Source: Azolla caroliniana (lineage: Eukaryota; Polypodiophyta). From it: DNA of 64,000 nucleotides. The translations under genes and the position numbers were made by a program. The first letter of the stretch is position 1; the number at the start of each line of letters is the position of its first letter. The DNA lies in NCBI GenBank assembly GCA_043228905.1, contig JBHGNT010000009.1, positions 6,448,001-6,512,000 of the forward strand, read 5' to 3'. The notes under the pieces were generated by a model. That model was not told the origin of the DNA and did no database searches. It saw only the letters and a program-made list of their open reading frames with translations. Positions 21,688-31,869 of this stretch are shown in pieces.

Positions 21688-23025
21688 TCAAGCTCGCAAT
21701 GCGGCTATTGCTAGGCCAAGGCCTGTCATGAATTGCTTGAGCTTATCGACTCCCAAGGTTTTTGTGAATATGTCTCCTACTTGAAGGTACGTGTTGATGT
21801 GATGCAAGTCGACATCTCCAGCCTGAACGCACTCTCTGATGAAGTGATAGTGCACTTCGATACGTTTTGTGCATGCATGGAACACCGGGTTCCGAGCCAG
21901 ATGGATATTGCTCATGCATGGAATCAGATCCTTGATGGGAACGCCTAGATCCTTGAATGTTCTTTTCAGCCAAACAACTTCACATGTGGCGATTGCCGCG
22001 CCCCTATACTCGGCTTATGTGCTTGATAGTGCAACTATTAGCTGCTTCTTGTTGCTCTAAAAGATAGCTCCGCTGCCAAGGGAGAAGATCAACCATGAGG
22101 TCGATCTTCTATCGACCTTATAGTCGGCCCAATATGCATCTGTGTACCCTTCGAGTTGAAAGATCATGTCCGACTTATACATGATGTCGTAATCCATCAT
22201 CCCACGGACGTACTTGAGTAGTCTCTTAGCACAATCCAGATAAATATCCGAGGTTTCTACATGAATTAGCTAAGTAGACCGATTACATAGTTGAGGCCAG
22301 GTTGTGTGATGGTAAGATAGATTAAACTACCGATCAGTTGTCAATACTGAGTCAGCTCACTCTTCTATTCCGAGTCGGCATCGAGCTTGAGGTTTCGATC
22401 AAGGAGGGTTAACACAGGTTTGCATTTAGTCATCCCAAACTTGTAGATCAAGTTGAGGATATAATGCCGCTTAGAGATCATAATCCTGATTGGTGTCTAA
22501 GTAATGGACCTCATGCATATCTTTCATTTCGAATGTGCCGGATAGGAGTGATTTGACATTACTAATATCGGCCAGATTCTTTCCTCTGATAACCAGATCA
22601 TCCATGTATAGGATGATGACAATCGATTTGTCCGACTTGCTTCTGATGTAGAGGGAGTTATCCGATTTTGACATGTGGAAGCCGATTTGGTAAAGATACT
22701 CAGTGATCTGCTTGAGTGGTGCTTGCTTGAGTCTGTACAATGGCGTCTTGAGTTGGAAGACTATGGTCGGATGCTTGATCGATTCGAAACCAGATGGTTG
22801 AATCATGAGGTCTTCCTCTGCTAATTCGCCTTGAAGGAAGGTTGTGCCTTGTAGCGGTTCACTGAGCCATCAACATTATATTTTATTTTATATATCCATA
22901 TGCAACCAATCGCTTTCTTGTGTGGAGAACGGGGAACGAGATCCGATGTCTCATTCTTGCATATGCATGCATCTCCTCATTCATGCTTCGATCCATCGTG
23001 GATCCTTCGCTGCCTCGAAAAGAAA
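21688..23025 (-). pseudogene. copia-2 reverse transcriptase and RNase H fragments
   Basis: 22806-22471 holds IQPSGFESIKHPTIVF, SKSDNSLYIRSKSDKSI and an intact ILYMDDLVI catalytic motif. Upstream (about 23025-22840) are pieces matching the RT N-terminus of copia-4 (NETSDLVPRSPHKKAIG). Downstream 21915-21688 is the RNase H tail, reading FHACTKRIEVHYHFIRE and DIFTKTLGVDKLKQF. Comparison with copia-4 (62312-63106) shows the deletion between the first two parts. Non-functional. Confidence 0.8.
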
Positions 23026-23198
23026 TGTTGTCAATTATATTATGTCCCTAGTTGTGATGAAGAAGCTACACCATGTATCTAGCGATAAGAGTCTTTTGAA
23101 CCCCTATCAAAAACCGCAAAGATTAATCAATTGCCTAATCGACATCTTTTCAAACCCAGATGATTGGGTTTTAGATTTGTTCTCTAGCACATGTATAT
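23026..23198 (+). pseudogene. Fragment resembling an N4/N6 amino-DNA-methylase
   Basis: Plus frame reads SLLNPYQKPQRLINCLIDIF followed by SNPDDWVLDLFSSTC and a stop. This matches the C-terminal pattern of bacterial-type amino-methyltransferases, where a TQKP motif precedes motif I (VLDxFxGSGT). The glycines of motif I are serine and cysteine here, so AdoMet binding would fail. Only about 45 residues are visible, and copia-2 abuts it on the left. The identification rests on motif memory. Confidence 0.4.
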
Positions 23199-23314
23199 GA
23201 TATAAGTTTAATCACATTAATTTAGATTAACTTGTAGACTATGATTCAAATTTTTTTTTACATGTGCAATTCCATTCTACTAAAAGGTAAGTTACTACAA
23301 CATGTGCATTAAAG

Positions 23315-23623
23315 ATGTTCAGGAACTATGTTGCATCCCAAGGTATCTGGGATTGTCCCGATCAAGACCAAGAAATTTGGGCAAAGCATATAATTGAAAC
23401 AGAGATGTTCCAGATGACTTCCAAAGAACCAATGGAACTTATAGATGAAGAACGAGGGAACCTTCTGGACTTAGAAGATGTATTAGAGTCTAAACATATC
23501 CATGATTCAGGTGATCTTACTGAAGATGCCAATGAGGACAATCTGGAACAATCGGTTAATCCTGTAGAGCCCCCCGTACTAGACTTAGTTATAGTTAGTT
23601 ATATATTGAATGCACGTGGCTAA
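23315..23623 (+). CDS. Short acidic open frame, unknown
   Basis: 102 codons with no stop, acidic composition (DQDQEIWAKHIIETEMFQM; EERGNLLDLEDVLESK). It lies 115 bp after the methylase-like fragment on the same strand, with a possible acceptor TTAAAG just before the ATG, and could be a further exon of that gene. I recognise no family. Composition and length are compatible with a real exon, but the fragment as a whole is likely dead. Confidence 0.3.
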   Translation: MFRNYVASQGIWDCPDQDQEIWAKHIIETEMFQMTSKEPMELIDEERGNLLDLEDVLESKHIHDSGDLTEDANEDNLEQSVNPVEPPVLDLVIVSYILNARG

Positions 23624-23699
23624 ATGTATAGTTTGAATAATATTAATTGTTAAAATTTGACCTAATGTATAGTTTGAGTTTATTTATAATTTGTGTTAT

Positions 23700-24030
23700 A
23701 TGACTTGTTGAACTTAGAGTTTAAGTTTCGACACGATAGAATGTAAGGGGTTGAACACATGACCTCTTGGTCTTATTGGGCAATCTTACTAGTTAAGCTA
23801 CATCCATCTATGCATTATTATATTGTATAAGATTCAACTTATTACAAGAATGTACAGAACTTTCAAGAAACTTCTAGAGAATGCATCTTCATGCACTCTC
23901 TAGATGTTTCCTAGCTTACATGGATATCTCCACATTCTTGTATATTTATTTGGGTGCACCTTGATTAAAATCAAGGTGAACAACACCAATTACGGAAGCA
24001 TAATTCAGTTCTCTCCCTCTTGTCTACATC
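23700..24030. repeat. LTR-like remnant with tRNA-like module
   Basis: Contains TCGACACGATAGAATG, then an antisense tRNA-like module (23745-23810), then CTTCTAGAGAATGCAT and AAGGTGAACAACACCAA. The layout parallels the chromovirus LTR (terminus, antisense tRNA-like module, TTCTAGA region, palindrome) though the sequences differ. No boundaries or flanking duplication were established. A CT-rich stretch follows at 24010-24085. Confidence 0.35.
23745..23810 (-). other. tRNA-like module in LTR-like remnant
   Basis: On the minus strand GATGGATGTAGCTTAACTAG with an A-box-like TGTAGCTTAACTAGTAAG and a B-box-like GTGTTCAACCCC about 40 bases later. No full cloverleaf can be drawn by eye. Confidence 0.4.
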
Positions 24031-24258
24031 CTCTCTCTCTTTCTTGCTCTCTTGTCTATGCTCTCTCTCTCTCTCACTCACTATTTGCATATATACATGT
24101 TGTCTTTACTCTCCATTCTAGTTCGGGGTATTCACATGATATTATACTCTGTCATTTGTTCTTATGATTTGAAAGTCATTGTAGTTCAGTTTCTTTCCAC
24201 ATTGAAGGTGTCATGTGTCATATGTCATTGGAATATTTCTCTCGACATAATAGTAACT

Positions 24259-24714
24259 TGTAAAGAATTGGATATGATTTTGTGCAACGGAATAGTTACA
24301 TGTGTGTGTGTGTGTGTGTGTGTATGTGTGTGTGTGAAGAGGAGAGGAGAAGAGAGAAGAGAGACACAAGATAGATAAGAGAAATGAGGTACTCAAGAAG
24401 AAAATGTATATTGACAAGGAGAATATTTAGTACAAAAATGTAACATTACAAGGAGCAACAACCGACACTATATGAAGTAGGAGGAGGGTGCTTTATATAA
24501 GGTCACCCTCTCTCTTCATTAGCTCACTACAACACCCACTTTATCTCTAAAACCATGGGGAATATGAAGACTCATTAGTTATGTGTCATAGAATATGATT
24601 CTATGACACATAGTTAATGTGTAGAGAAGAGTGGTGACTTTTGACCTTTGAGTGTTCATAGATTCTCAAAGGGTGTGTTCACACACTAGACTAAGTTGAG
24701 GTTGATTCTCAACA
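24259..24714 (-). repeat. 3' LTR of copia-1
   Basis: 456 bp; minus strand TGTTGAGAATCAACC to AATTCTTTACA. It has an inverted segment around TGTGTCATAGAAT (24581-24612), a TTATATAAAG TATA box and a GT run (24299-24334). The purine tract GAGGGGGCG lies just inside. Confidence 0.85.
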
Positions 24715-24959
24715 CGCCCCCTCAAGCTCAACTTGGATCGGCTTCTTTTGGTTGATGTTCGATTCTCTCTTGTACTCCCCCTCAAGCTTGGGTGTGAGGC
24801 GTCTGACATCCACTTTTGTAGCGTTTTTCGGCTTTTGGTGTTGGCTTCTGTTCGGTTTTTGACGTCGGCATTTCCATGGCAGTTTTGGTTCCTCCCCCTC
24901 AAGCCTGTGACAAAGGCTTGTAGTGTTAAATGGTCGAAGGCCGAATGCTTGCATCTCTA

Positions 24960-26979
24960 TATCCATGTATCTGCTAACCATCGGGGGTGATGAGCAGCTT
25001 TTGTAAAGCTTTCAGGCTCTTGTTCGGTCATGACCTTCATCACGAAGGCGTAATGATGGGCCATATACTCGTAGCCGAACCGAGTGACCGGGTTCTTCTC
25101 TGAACATGAGCGTCGAAGTTTTTCGTTTGCCGATGTGAGCCCTTTTCTACTTTGAGTGTCCACATAATGGGTACACCAAACTCACTGTCTAGTGAGCAAG
25201 TCGACACATCTGAATCACTTTCATCAGGGTGGTGGACTTCATATTCGGGCATCTTACATTTGCCTTTATTCGATCCGGCCCCTGGTTGAGAGGTGCTTGG
25301 AGTTCTTGAAGGCTCGTATGGTCCACTTAGCTCAGTAGAGCTTGGATTGCCCTTTGGTAAAGGACTTTGCTGAATATCGTCATCCGAGTTGACGACCAAT
25401 TGTTCCTCAGTCAGTTTGGATGGAGCCGAATCGGGCTCATACCATGATGCCGATTCGTCAAAGACTATGTCCCTACACCCGAACTGCTCAGGTTGAAGGA
25501 TTGAAGCACTTGTATCCCTTTTGCTCAGATGAGTAACCTAAGAGGATACATTGCGCTGACTTCGCGTTGAGCTTCTGTCATTGTTTGTTCAGGATGCGTA
25601 CATTCACAATGCTTCCGAACACTTTGAGGTGCAAAAGGATCGGCTTCCTTCCAACAAAGAGCTCATATGGAGTTAGCTCATGCACTCCATTAGTGGTGCA
25701 TTGATTCATGAGATAGACGGTCGTGGATGCCGCTTCGGCATGTCCTTCTCATGCATCATGGTGTGTGCTACCTCAAGTATGTGTCTTTTTTTTCTTTCGA
25801 CTACTCCATTTTTCTAAGGTGTGTGTCGGCACTAAATTTCTCTTCAAATACCTTGGAGGTAGGAGATGAATTCGTCAAAGAAGTACTCCTTTCCTCCATC
25901 CGATCGTAGGCATCGAATATGCCGACCCGTTTCTTTCTCCAGTTGGCCCTTGAGCTTTTGGTAGTGGGAGAGCACTTCGCTCTTCTTCTTCATCGTGAAG
26001 ATCCATGTGTAGCGGGAGTAGTTGTCGATGAAGGTGACTGAGTACCGGCATCCTCCGATAGTTGGCATTTGAGCTAGTCCCCATACGTCCGAGTGGATGA
26101 CATCAAGGAGGCCTTTGCTTACGTATCTCTCCTTTGGAAATGGGAGTTGATGTTGTTTGCTGAGTTGACATGCTTCACGCACTCGATTGACTCGTTTCGA
26201 CTCAAAGGCCGGAAGTCTGATGACAACTCCCTTTGATTGCATCGCTCAAAGCCGTTGGAGATTGATGTGGTTGATTCTCTTGTGCCACAACTCGATGCTC
26301 ATCTCGGTCTTGAGACCTTTGGCATACATGGCCAATTTTAGTTCGTCTGAATGGAGGATAAACATTCGGCCTTCTTTCCGTCCCCTAGCTATGAGTCGGC
26401 CATCTTTTCTATAAAGCATCCTTCGTTGTTGAAACGAACTTGCATTCCTTGCTCCACAATTTGGCCTACTGAGGCCAAATTCTTTGTTATTGTAGGCACA
26501 TGCAAGACATTCTTGATGCAATTGTGTTTGCTGTCGTTGCCGAATGGAACGTTGCCAATGTGCCGAATGGGATGTATGGTATCGTCTCTCGTCTCTATGT
26601 AGCCTGGTTGGTCTGCCATTCTTAAGTCACAAAACCACTTTTGGTCTAACGTCATATGATGTGAGGCACCGGAGTCGATGAACAATACGTCTTTTGAGTT
26701 GGAGGTGCATGTTGAGTCAGAGGCCATCATGAAGTTCCCTCTATGTCTCATTACGAATAGTCTACCATAGTCGTTGTATTCAGAGTTGGTGTCGTAGTTT
26801 GTGAGTTGTGGACTTGTGGAAGCTGACTCACTTCTCTTCTTCCGGCACTCTTCTTCGTGGTGGACAATTTTGCCGCAATATCTGCGCTCGATTGTCCTCT
26901 TCTTGCTCAACCGCGTCCTCTTCCTCTGTCCGAGTGTGAGTAGATCATGTGGCCTTCCAAGGCATTGGTCCTTGTTCAA
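24960..26979 (-). pseudogene. copia-1 protease, integrase and RT start
   Basis: 26979-26389: CGKIVHHEEEC-type zinc finger, then protease LFIDSGASHHMT with an intact D-S-G, then the pre-integrase region. 26521-26246 ends with LWHKRINHINLQRL, the copia HHCC region. 26242-25844: integrase core with VIHSDVWGLAQMPT, FIDNYSRYTW and CLRSDGGKEY. 25399-25040 is the acidic spacer before RT, and RT opens with AHHYAFVMK before the deletion. Frame breaks separate the parts. The proteins would process the particle and insert the DNA copy. Confidence 0.85.
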
Positions 26980-27070
26980 ACTTGGTTTTCTTCAACCAAC
27001 AACATTGATTGAAGATCGAAAAAATAGTGAGGATTCTCCTTTGCTAGAACGACGGTTCTCATTGCGCTGA

Positions 27071-28220
27071 ACGGTGGTGTGAGACCACTCAAGCATATTT
27101 GCAATGCGCTTCCTTTGTTCTTGTTTGGCTATGCATAGCTATATGCAAACTAATCAAATGAGTTTCTTATTCAACATTAATTAAAGATTGTGAGAGAATC
27201 CAAGAAAGTCATGAGATCAAGTAGGAAATTAATAAAAATTTCGTAGCATGTTTATGCATTTCTATTGGAAACTTACATTCCATTTATATATATGATGTAA
27301 AGATATAAGGCTCCAAACAAGTTCAACGGTTGAACAATCATTTGGGCAAATAGGGGACTTCTATATATATAGTTCAAACAATAAGTGTGTCGTTACTTTG
27401 GATTGGAATTTGCAAAGAGTGTGGCTAAATGTTTTGGGTTCTGAGTAACTAAGGCGTATAAGCTCGAGCAAATTGTTAAGATGGTACGATCTCGAACAAG
27501 TGTTGTGTGGTTCATGGGCGCTATCTAGCCCGAGTTCATTATGTACACTGAGCTCGACAATAAGGTTGGTGTAGCGTGGAATAATATAATTTACGAGGCA
27601 TAGCGATATGGTATGTATGTATGTTCTTTAGGGGGCATAGAGATATGGTATGTACGTACGCATGCATGCATGCATGTATTTATGTAGAGTATGTAGGTAT
27701 TACTCTAAAAATGTATTTGTTTTATTGTGCTCGACTTCCACGAGAGTGCATGGAACGTGCAAAATGGAATGGAATGGATTGGATTGGGAATGAGATGGAT
27801 TAATGGAATGGATTGGAGGGAGATGGATTAATGGAATGGAATGGAATGGAATGGAGTGAGACGGATTAAAAGAATGAGATGCATAATTGGAATGGATTAG
27901 AATGAGATGGATAACTGGAATGGATTACAATGAGATGGATAATTGCAATGTTTCCATAACCCATAAGAATTTTGAGCTTCAAAGTGAGAAGAGTGCTAAT
28001 TTCGACAAAGTACCAATGGGGAATCTGTAGGTAAACATATGTATATGCAAAGACCTTCAATCTGGATCAGTTACCATAACATAAGAATTAAATGGAAGTA
28101 AAAGGAAAGAAATTAGATTACTATGTCTTTTATGGACCTCAAGTCTCCATTGATTAAGTACAAAGAAGAGGAATAGAACAAAGAAAAAGCAAGTTTGTTT
28201 GCTAATCATATGATCACTAA
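27071..28220. other. Repeat-rich spacer
   Basis: No protein or RNA gene recognised. It contains a GCAT run (27652-27676) and the GGAAT-rich minisatellite listed next. AGCTCGAG-type and GGTACGATCTCGAAC segments near 27470-27560 may be LTR debris, without boundaries. Confidence 0.5.
27764..27950. repeat. GGAATGGATT minisatellite
   Basis: Degenerate tandem array based on GGAAT/GGATT pentamers arranged in longer units of about 25-30 bp (ATGAGATGGATAAxTGGAATGG). At least six longer units are visible. Confidence 0.85.
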
Positions 28221-28226
28221 GAAGTT

Positions 28227-28266
28227 GTCCCACATAGTAAGGCAGGGGAGAGCCATGGCTATAAAA
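28227..28266 (+). promoter_or_regulatory. USE and TATA promoter of U4 copy 1
   Basis: USE-like GTCCCACATAG (28227-28237) and TATAAAA starting at 28260, 33 bases apart start to start. Plant snRNA genes use the USE RTCCCACATCG plus TATA; this wide spacing marks the Pol II class (U1, U2, U4, U5), while Pol III genes such as U6 have about ten bases less. Confidence 0.8.
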
Positions 28267-28294
28267 TGGAAAGGTGGATGAAACAATCAAATTT

Positions 28295-28450
28295 ATCTTT
28301 GCGCTTGGGGCAATGACGCAGTTAGTGAGGGCTTCCCGAGACGCGTCAATTGCTGGTTGAAAACTATTTCCAACCCCCCTCCCCTGCTTCCTACCAAGGG
28401 AGCCCCGGAGAATTTTTGTAAAGGCTCCCTCCTTTGCGAAGGAGTGGGCC
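28295..28450 (+). ncRNA. U4: U4 spliceosomal snRNA, copy 1
   Basis: About 156 nt. The start ATCTTTGCGCTTGGGGCAAT is the U6-pairing stem II region. Next comes the 5' stem-loop with the kink-turn strands GTGAGG and CCGAGAC that bind the 15.5K/Snu13 protein, then CAATTGCTGGTTGAAAACT, the stem I and central region. The Sm site AATTTTTG is at 28411-28418, followed by a closed 3' hairpin CTCCTTTGCGAAGGAG. U4 chaperones U6 in the U4/U6.U5 tri-snRNP. All parts are present, and the start lies 35 bases after TATA, so this copy could be functional. The Sm site ends TTTTTGT, not TTTTTGG. Confidence 0.87.
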
Positions 28451-28459
28451 TAGAAAATC

Positions 28460-30170
28460 AAAACCCTAACAAATGTGTATGTGTTCATTATGTTTATATG
28501 CCTAATATTTTTGCTTTCCTTTTTGTTGTAAAAGATATCCATTCATTAGTATAAAGCATTTACATTGTTTCCATTCTCAAGTGATCGGTGGACGGAACAA
28601 CCATCTTGGTGGCTGAAAGTGTCATAAAGGACGACAAAAGTTTAATAGCTCTCCATTGAGTAAGAAACTGATGGTGCTGAGCAACTTTTGCTTCAGAATC
28701 TCCAATAAGACAATCTCATTGTCCTTTTAAAGTATGCATCATGTCTAGCCAAATATTATGCACCATTTCAACTAGTGAGGCTCTAGCTTCATGGAAAATA
28801 TTAGACCAAGAAGCCTTTCAGATGTAATATATAGTAATATTACACAATAACTCCCATAATGGTTGCATCTCCTTCCTTCTTCCTAAAAATTGCATGGACA
28901 ATAAAAGGAAATACACAAACTATTCTGAAATTATTGCTAAAATCATGGTCTATAAACTTAGCATCATAGTGAAAAATAGTGTGAACAAGAAAACACTTAT
29001 TAATTCACTCTATTTGTGAGTTTTGGTTTAACTTCTGCTCATCAAGTTCAAATTCAAGACATGGTTTGGATACATTAGGACCACAAAGAAGCAAAGAGTT
29101 GGCTCCTATGTTTCCCAAATATGCTAGAATGGGTGTTGCAGGGACATGCTTTCATTTTGACATATCACATTTTGCTATATTGTAATAGCACCACCAATTT
29201 CTATATTTTCCATTGTCTACTTCGATTTAGGTTAGGTTGGTTACCCCGTGCTCATGGACTATGCTAAAGAATGATCGTAGATGGGAGTTCACAAACTCTA
29301 CTCCTTTTTAAATACTTTATATGTTTTAAGAATGGTGTGTCTTTGGGCATACGCAAGAATCATATCAAGCATTTAGTGATTCAATTATGATGGGAAAAAG
29401 CAGTGTCAAAATTCAAATTGACAAGCAAACACAACGAAATGAAATAGTTTTCTTTTAACTTTCAAGCTTCGTAGGTTATAAATATGGGAATGCAAATACA
29501 AAAACTCCTTGTTGCATTTAGGGCTACCAATCTTACAAAATGATTTACAATGTCAATATCTAAAATTTAATCACCATCACAGTGGAATCACCAAAGCATC
29601 AAGTTTATAACAAACTTGGTACTGAGTGAAAAACATGATCACAACATGAAAGCAAAAATAAATTGACATCAGTGGATGTCTAAAGCATGTCTCCTTCAAA
29701 TTACATCGTAATCAAAGCACCCTCCATAGTACTACTTGCTATTCTGCTTCTACCTACATGTGCTCACACATACCACGAAGGAGAAAGAAGAAGGTTTACC
29801 TATATATGCGAGTAGTGCATGAGATTGATGGAGAAGACAACACTTCCACAAATGATAAAAGTAGGGCTATGTTGCCAGTAAAGATCAACGTTGTCTCAAA
29901 CTTCCTCCTTACATTTTTGTTGCCTTGTGTCTCTTGTATTTTTTTTTCTCTTTAGTTGTCGAAGGAAAAGTCTTCTATAATTCTATAACTTCAGCATCGC
30001 CACACCAAGAATTTGTTAGCTTTCAGGTGAGATGATAACAAATTGACCATTTCATTGTTAAGCGAATCAATTCACATCTATCATCTCCTTTATGGCCCTT
30101 GGGTAAAACCCTAATTTCTCATCATCGCATTTGTGGGCCTTGGGCATGTATCAATGTATTTACGTCCATC
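28460..30170. other. Spacer without recognised genes
   Basis: AT-rich, no convincing ORF, RNA or terminal repeat between U4 copy 1 and the CA repeat. Confidence 0.5.
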
Positions 30171-30173
30171 CAT

Positions 30174-30232
<59 letters not shown>
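30174..30232. repeat. CA microsatellite
   Basis: About 28 CA units broken once by CC. Open frames through it are repeat translations. Confidence 0.95.
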
Positions 30233-30233
<1 letters not shown>

Positions 30234-30420
30234 TCCATGTGTACAATACACACAATTCACATCCCACACAAATCTATTATTTAGGTTTAGGTTTTGTCTC
30301 GAATAAAATGTTTGATATCTCAATCATGACATTAGTGCGCACACTCACAAAGTGTCCCACATTGCAAGACATGTGATGGACATGGTTATAAAAGAGAAAG
30401 ACGAGCAAAGAGTCAAATTC

Positions 30421-30543
30421 ATCTTTGCACTTACGGAAATGACGTAGTTAGTGAGGGTTTCCCGAGACATGCCAATTGCTGGTTGAAAACTATTTCCAAT
30501 TCCCCTCCTTGGTTCTTGAAAGAGAGCCTTGGAGAATTTTTGT
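30421..30543 (+). pseudogene. U4 snRNA copy 2, truncated
   Basis: Starts at 30421, with USE GTCCCACATTG at 30354 and TATAAAAG at 30387 (33-base spacing kept). The U6-pairing region has several changes (GCACTTACGGAAAT instead of GCGCTTGGGGCAAT). The copy breaks off right after the Sm-site sequence AATTTTTG, so the 3' hairpin is missing. Probably a pseudogene. Confidence 0.8.
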
Positions 30544-31043
30544 ATGCTCTCGACATAGTCATAGTTCCGATCTGTCCCATGAACTCCTTCATTCAAGCAA
30601 TCGTGTTGAAATGATAAAGACTAACAAGATAGGACATCCGATGTCTTGAATTCTCGACATCCAAAATTTTGTTTTGTTTAGTTTTTACAGTTCAAGAATT
30701 CCCTTATGGCATGTGATATGTCTAATCATGACATCCTTTGAATTTGGAATGTTTATAACCTCGGTTGTTGTAAATATCCCCGATGGACTCCGATTCACTT
30801 AAATGAGCAATATAACGCATTACTACAAGTTTGTATGTGTATGTATATGTTTATGTATCTATGTGTATGACACAAAAAATTCAGATCCCACCCATATCTA
30901 TTATTTAGGTTTAGGTTTTGTCTCCAACAAAATGTTTGGTATCTCAATCATGCCATTAGTACGCACACTGACAATGTGTCCCACATTGCGAGGCATGCGA
31001 TGGCCATGGCTATAAAAGAGAAAGTGGAGCAAAGGGGCAAATC

Positions 31044-31099
31044 ATCTTTGCGCTTGCGGCAATGACATAGTTAGTGAGGGCTTCCCAAGACGCGTCAAT
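31044..31099 (+). pseudogene. U4 snRNA copy 3, 5' half only
   Basis: ATCTTTGCGCTTGCGGCAAT through GACGCGTCAAT, then a switch to the upstream flank of copy 4 (CATCTTTGGTATCTCAATC). USE at 30978 and TATAAAAG at 31011 keep the 33-base spacing. The central region, Sm site and 3' end are absent. Confidence 0.8.
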
Positions 31100-31146
31100 C
31101 ATCTTTGGTATCTCAATCATGCTAGTAGTACGCACACTGACAATGT

Positions 31147-31187
31147 GTCCCACATCGCGAGGCATGCGATGGGCATGGCTATAAAAG
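31147..31187 (+). promoter_or_regulatory. USE and TATA promoter of U4 copy 4
   Basis: USE GTCCCACATCG at 31147-31157, a perfect match to the plant consensus, and TATAAAAG at 31180-31187, 33 bases apart. It is the best promoter of the four. Confidence 0.85.
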
Positions 31188-31212
31188 AGAAAGCGGAGCA
31201 AAGGGCCAAATC

Positions 31213-31372
31213 ATTTTTGCGCTTGGGGCAATGACGTAGTAAGTGAGGGCTTCCCGAGACGCGTCAATTGCTGGTTGAAAACTATTTCCAACCCCCCCTC
31301 CTTGGCTCTTGAAAGAGAGCCTTGGAGAATTTTTGGAAAGCCCTCCCCCCTTGCCCTTTGGAGGGGTGGGCC
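31213..31372 (+). ncRNA. U4: U4 spliceosomal snRNA, copy 4
   Basis: About 160 nt. ATTTTTGCGCTTGGGGCAAT (one change from copy 1 in the first bases), kink-turn stem-loop GTGAGGGCTTCCCGAGAC, GCTGGTTGAAAACTATTTCC, a central hairpin GGCTCTTGAAAGAGAGCC, a canonical Sm site AATTTTTGG (31328-31336) and a 3' hairpin of the CCTCC/GGAGG type. The start lies 33 bases after TATA. Together with the consensus promoter this is the most likely active copy. Confidence 0.87.
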
Positions 31373-31869
31373 TAGAAAAAACCGTAACACAAACATTGAA
31401 AAAAGAATTGGTTGCCTTGTTTTGATGAACATAAGTTTCGTCCTTGTTAGGTCCTTCACGCCAATTGTTTTGTGTTCGTCTTCTCACCTCTAGCAATAAG
31501 CATGCTCATGCATGATATACAATTTTTATAGCTACACCGTTATTGAGATTAGCATGCTTTCGACATAGTCATGGTTCCAATGTGTCCCAAGAACTCCTTC
31601 ATACAAGCAATTGTGTCGAAATGATAAAGACTAACAAGATAGGATCTATGATGTCTAAAATTCTCGACATCCAAACTATTGTTTTGTTTAGGTTTTACTC
31701 TAAGTCAGGAATTCCTTGAGGGTATGCATGATACGTGTCGTTGTTATGAGCATTAAATTTTCATCACGTCGTGTGATGGTGAGAGATTTTATATCCCTGA
31801 ACCGTGGTGTTGTTTTGTTTTTTATCAAATTTTTAAATAATAAAAATTTTATTACAAAACTCCATAATT

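Larger units (their letters stand above)
21136..23025 (-). mobile_element. Truncated Ty1/copia element copia-2
   Basis: Minus-strand 3' part of a copia element: RT start, RT core, RNase H and 3' LTR (21136-21426). It inserted at 21135 into the LINE. The RT has an internal deletion near 22840, joining IYKIKYNVDGSVN directly to the QGEL region of the palm. The 5' side ends near 23025, where unrelated sequence begins. Confidence 0.8.
24259..27070 (-). mobile_element. Ty1/copia element copia-1, partial
   Basis: Minus-strand copia element with gag zinc finger, protease, integrase and the start of the RT region, then a deletion of RT and RNase H (junction near 24965), then the untranslated 3' region and 3' LTR (24259-24714). 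The 5' LTR and gag N-terminus are missing at the right. The same LTR family occurs at 52730 and 60941. Confidence 0.85.
30262..31700 (+). repeat. Tandemly duplicated U4-containing module
   Basis: Copies share the upstream block CTATTATTTAGGTTTAGGTT (about 30270-30350 and 30890-30970), the USE-TATA-U4 segment, and a downstream block CGACATAGTCATxGTTCC through ATTCTCGACATCCAAA (30549-30670 and 31562-31682). Copies 3 and 4 are joined head to tail inside U4 at 31099. This points to local duplication by unequal exchange. Confidence 0.75.

Noticed and set aside
27652-27676. Palindromic GCAT run as a regulatory site
   Set aside because: Simple tetranucleotide repeat; nothing transcribed nearby.
30174-30232. 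CRISPR-like or other prokaryotic array
   Set aside because: No spaced identical repeats; simple CA repeat in plant DNA. No prokaryotic features were seen in the window.
30099-30376. Threonine/histidine-rich and cysteine/valine-rich frames
   Set aside because: Translations of the CA microsatellite.
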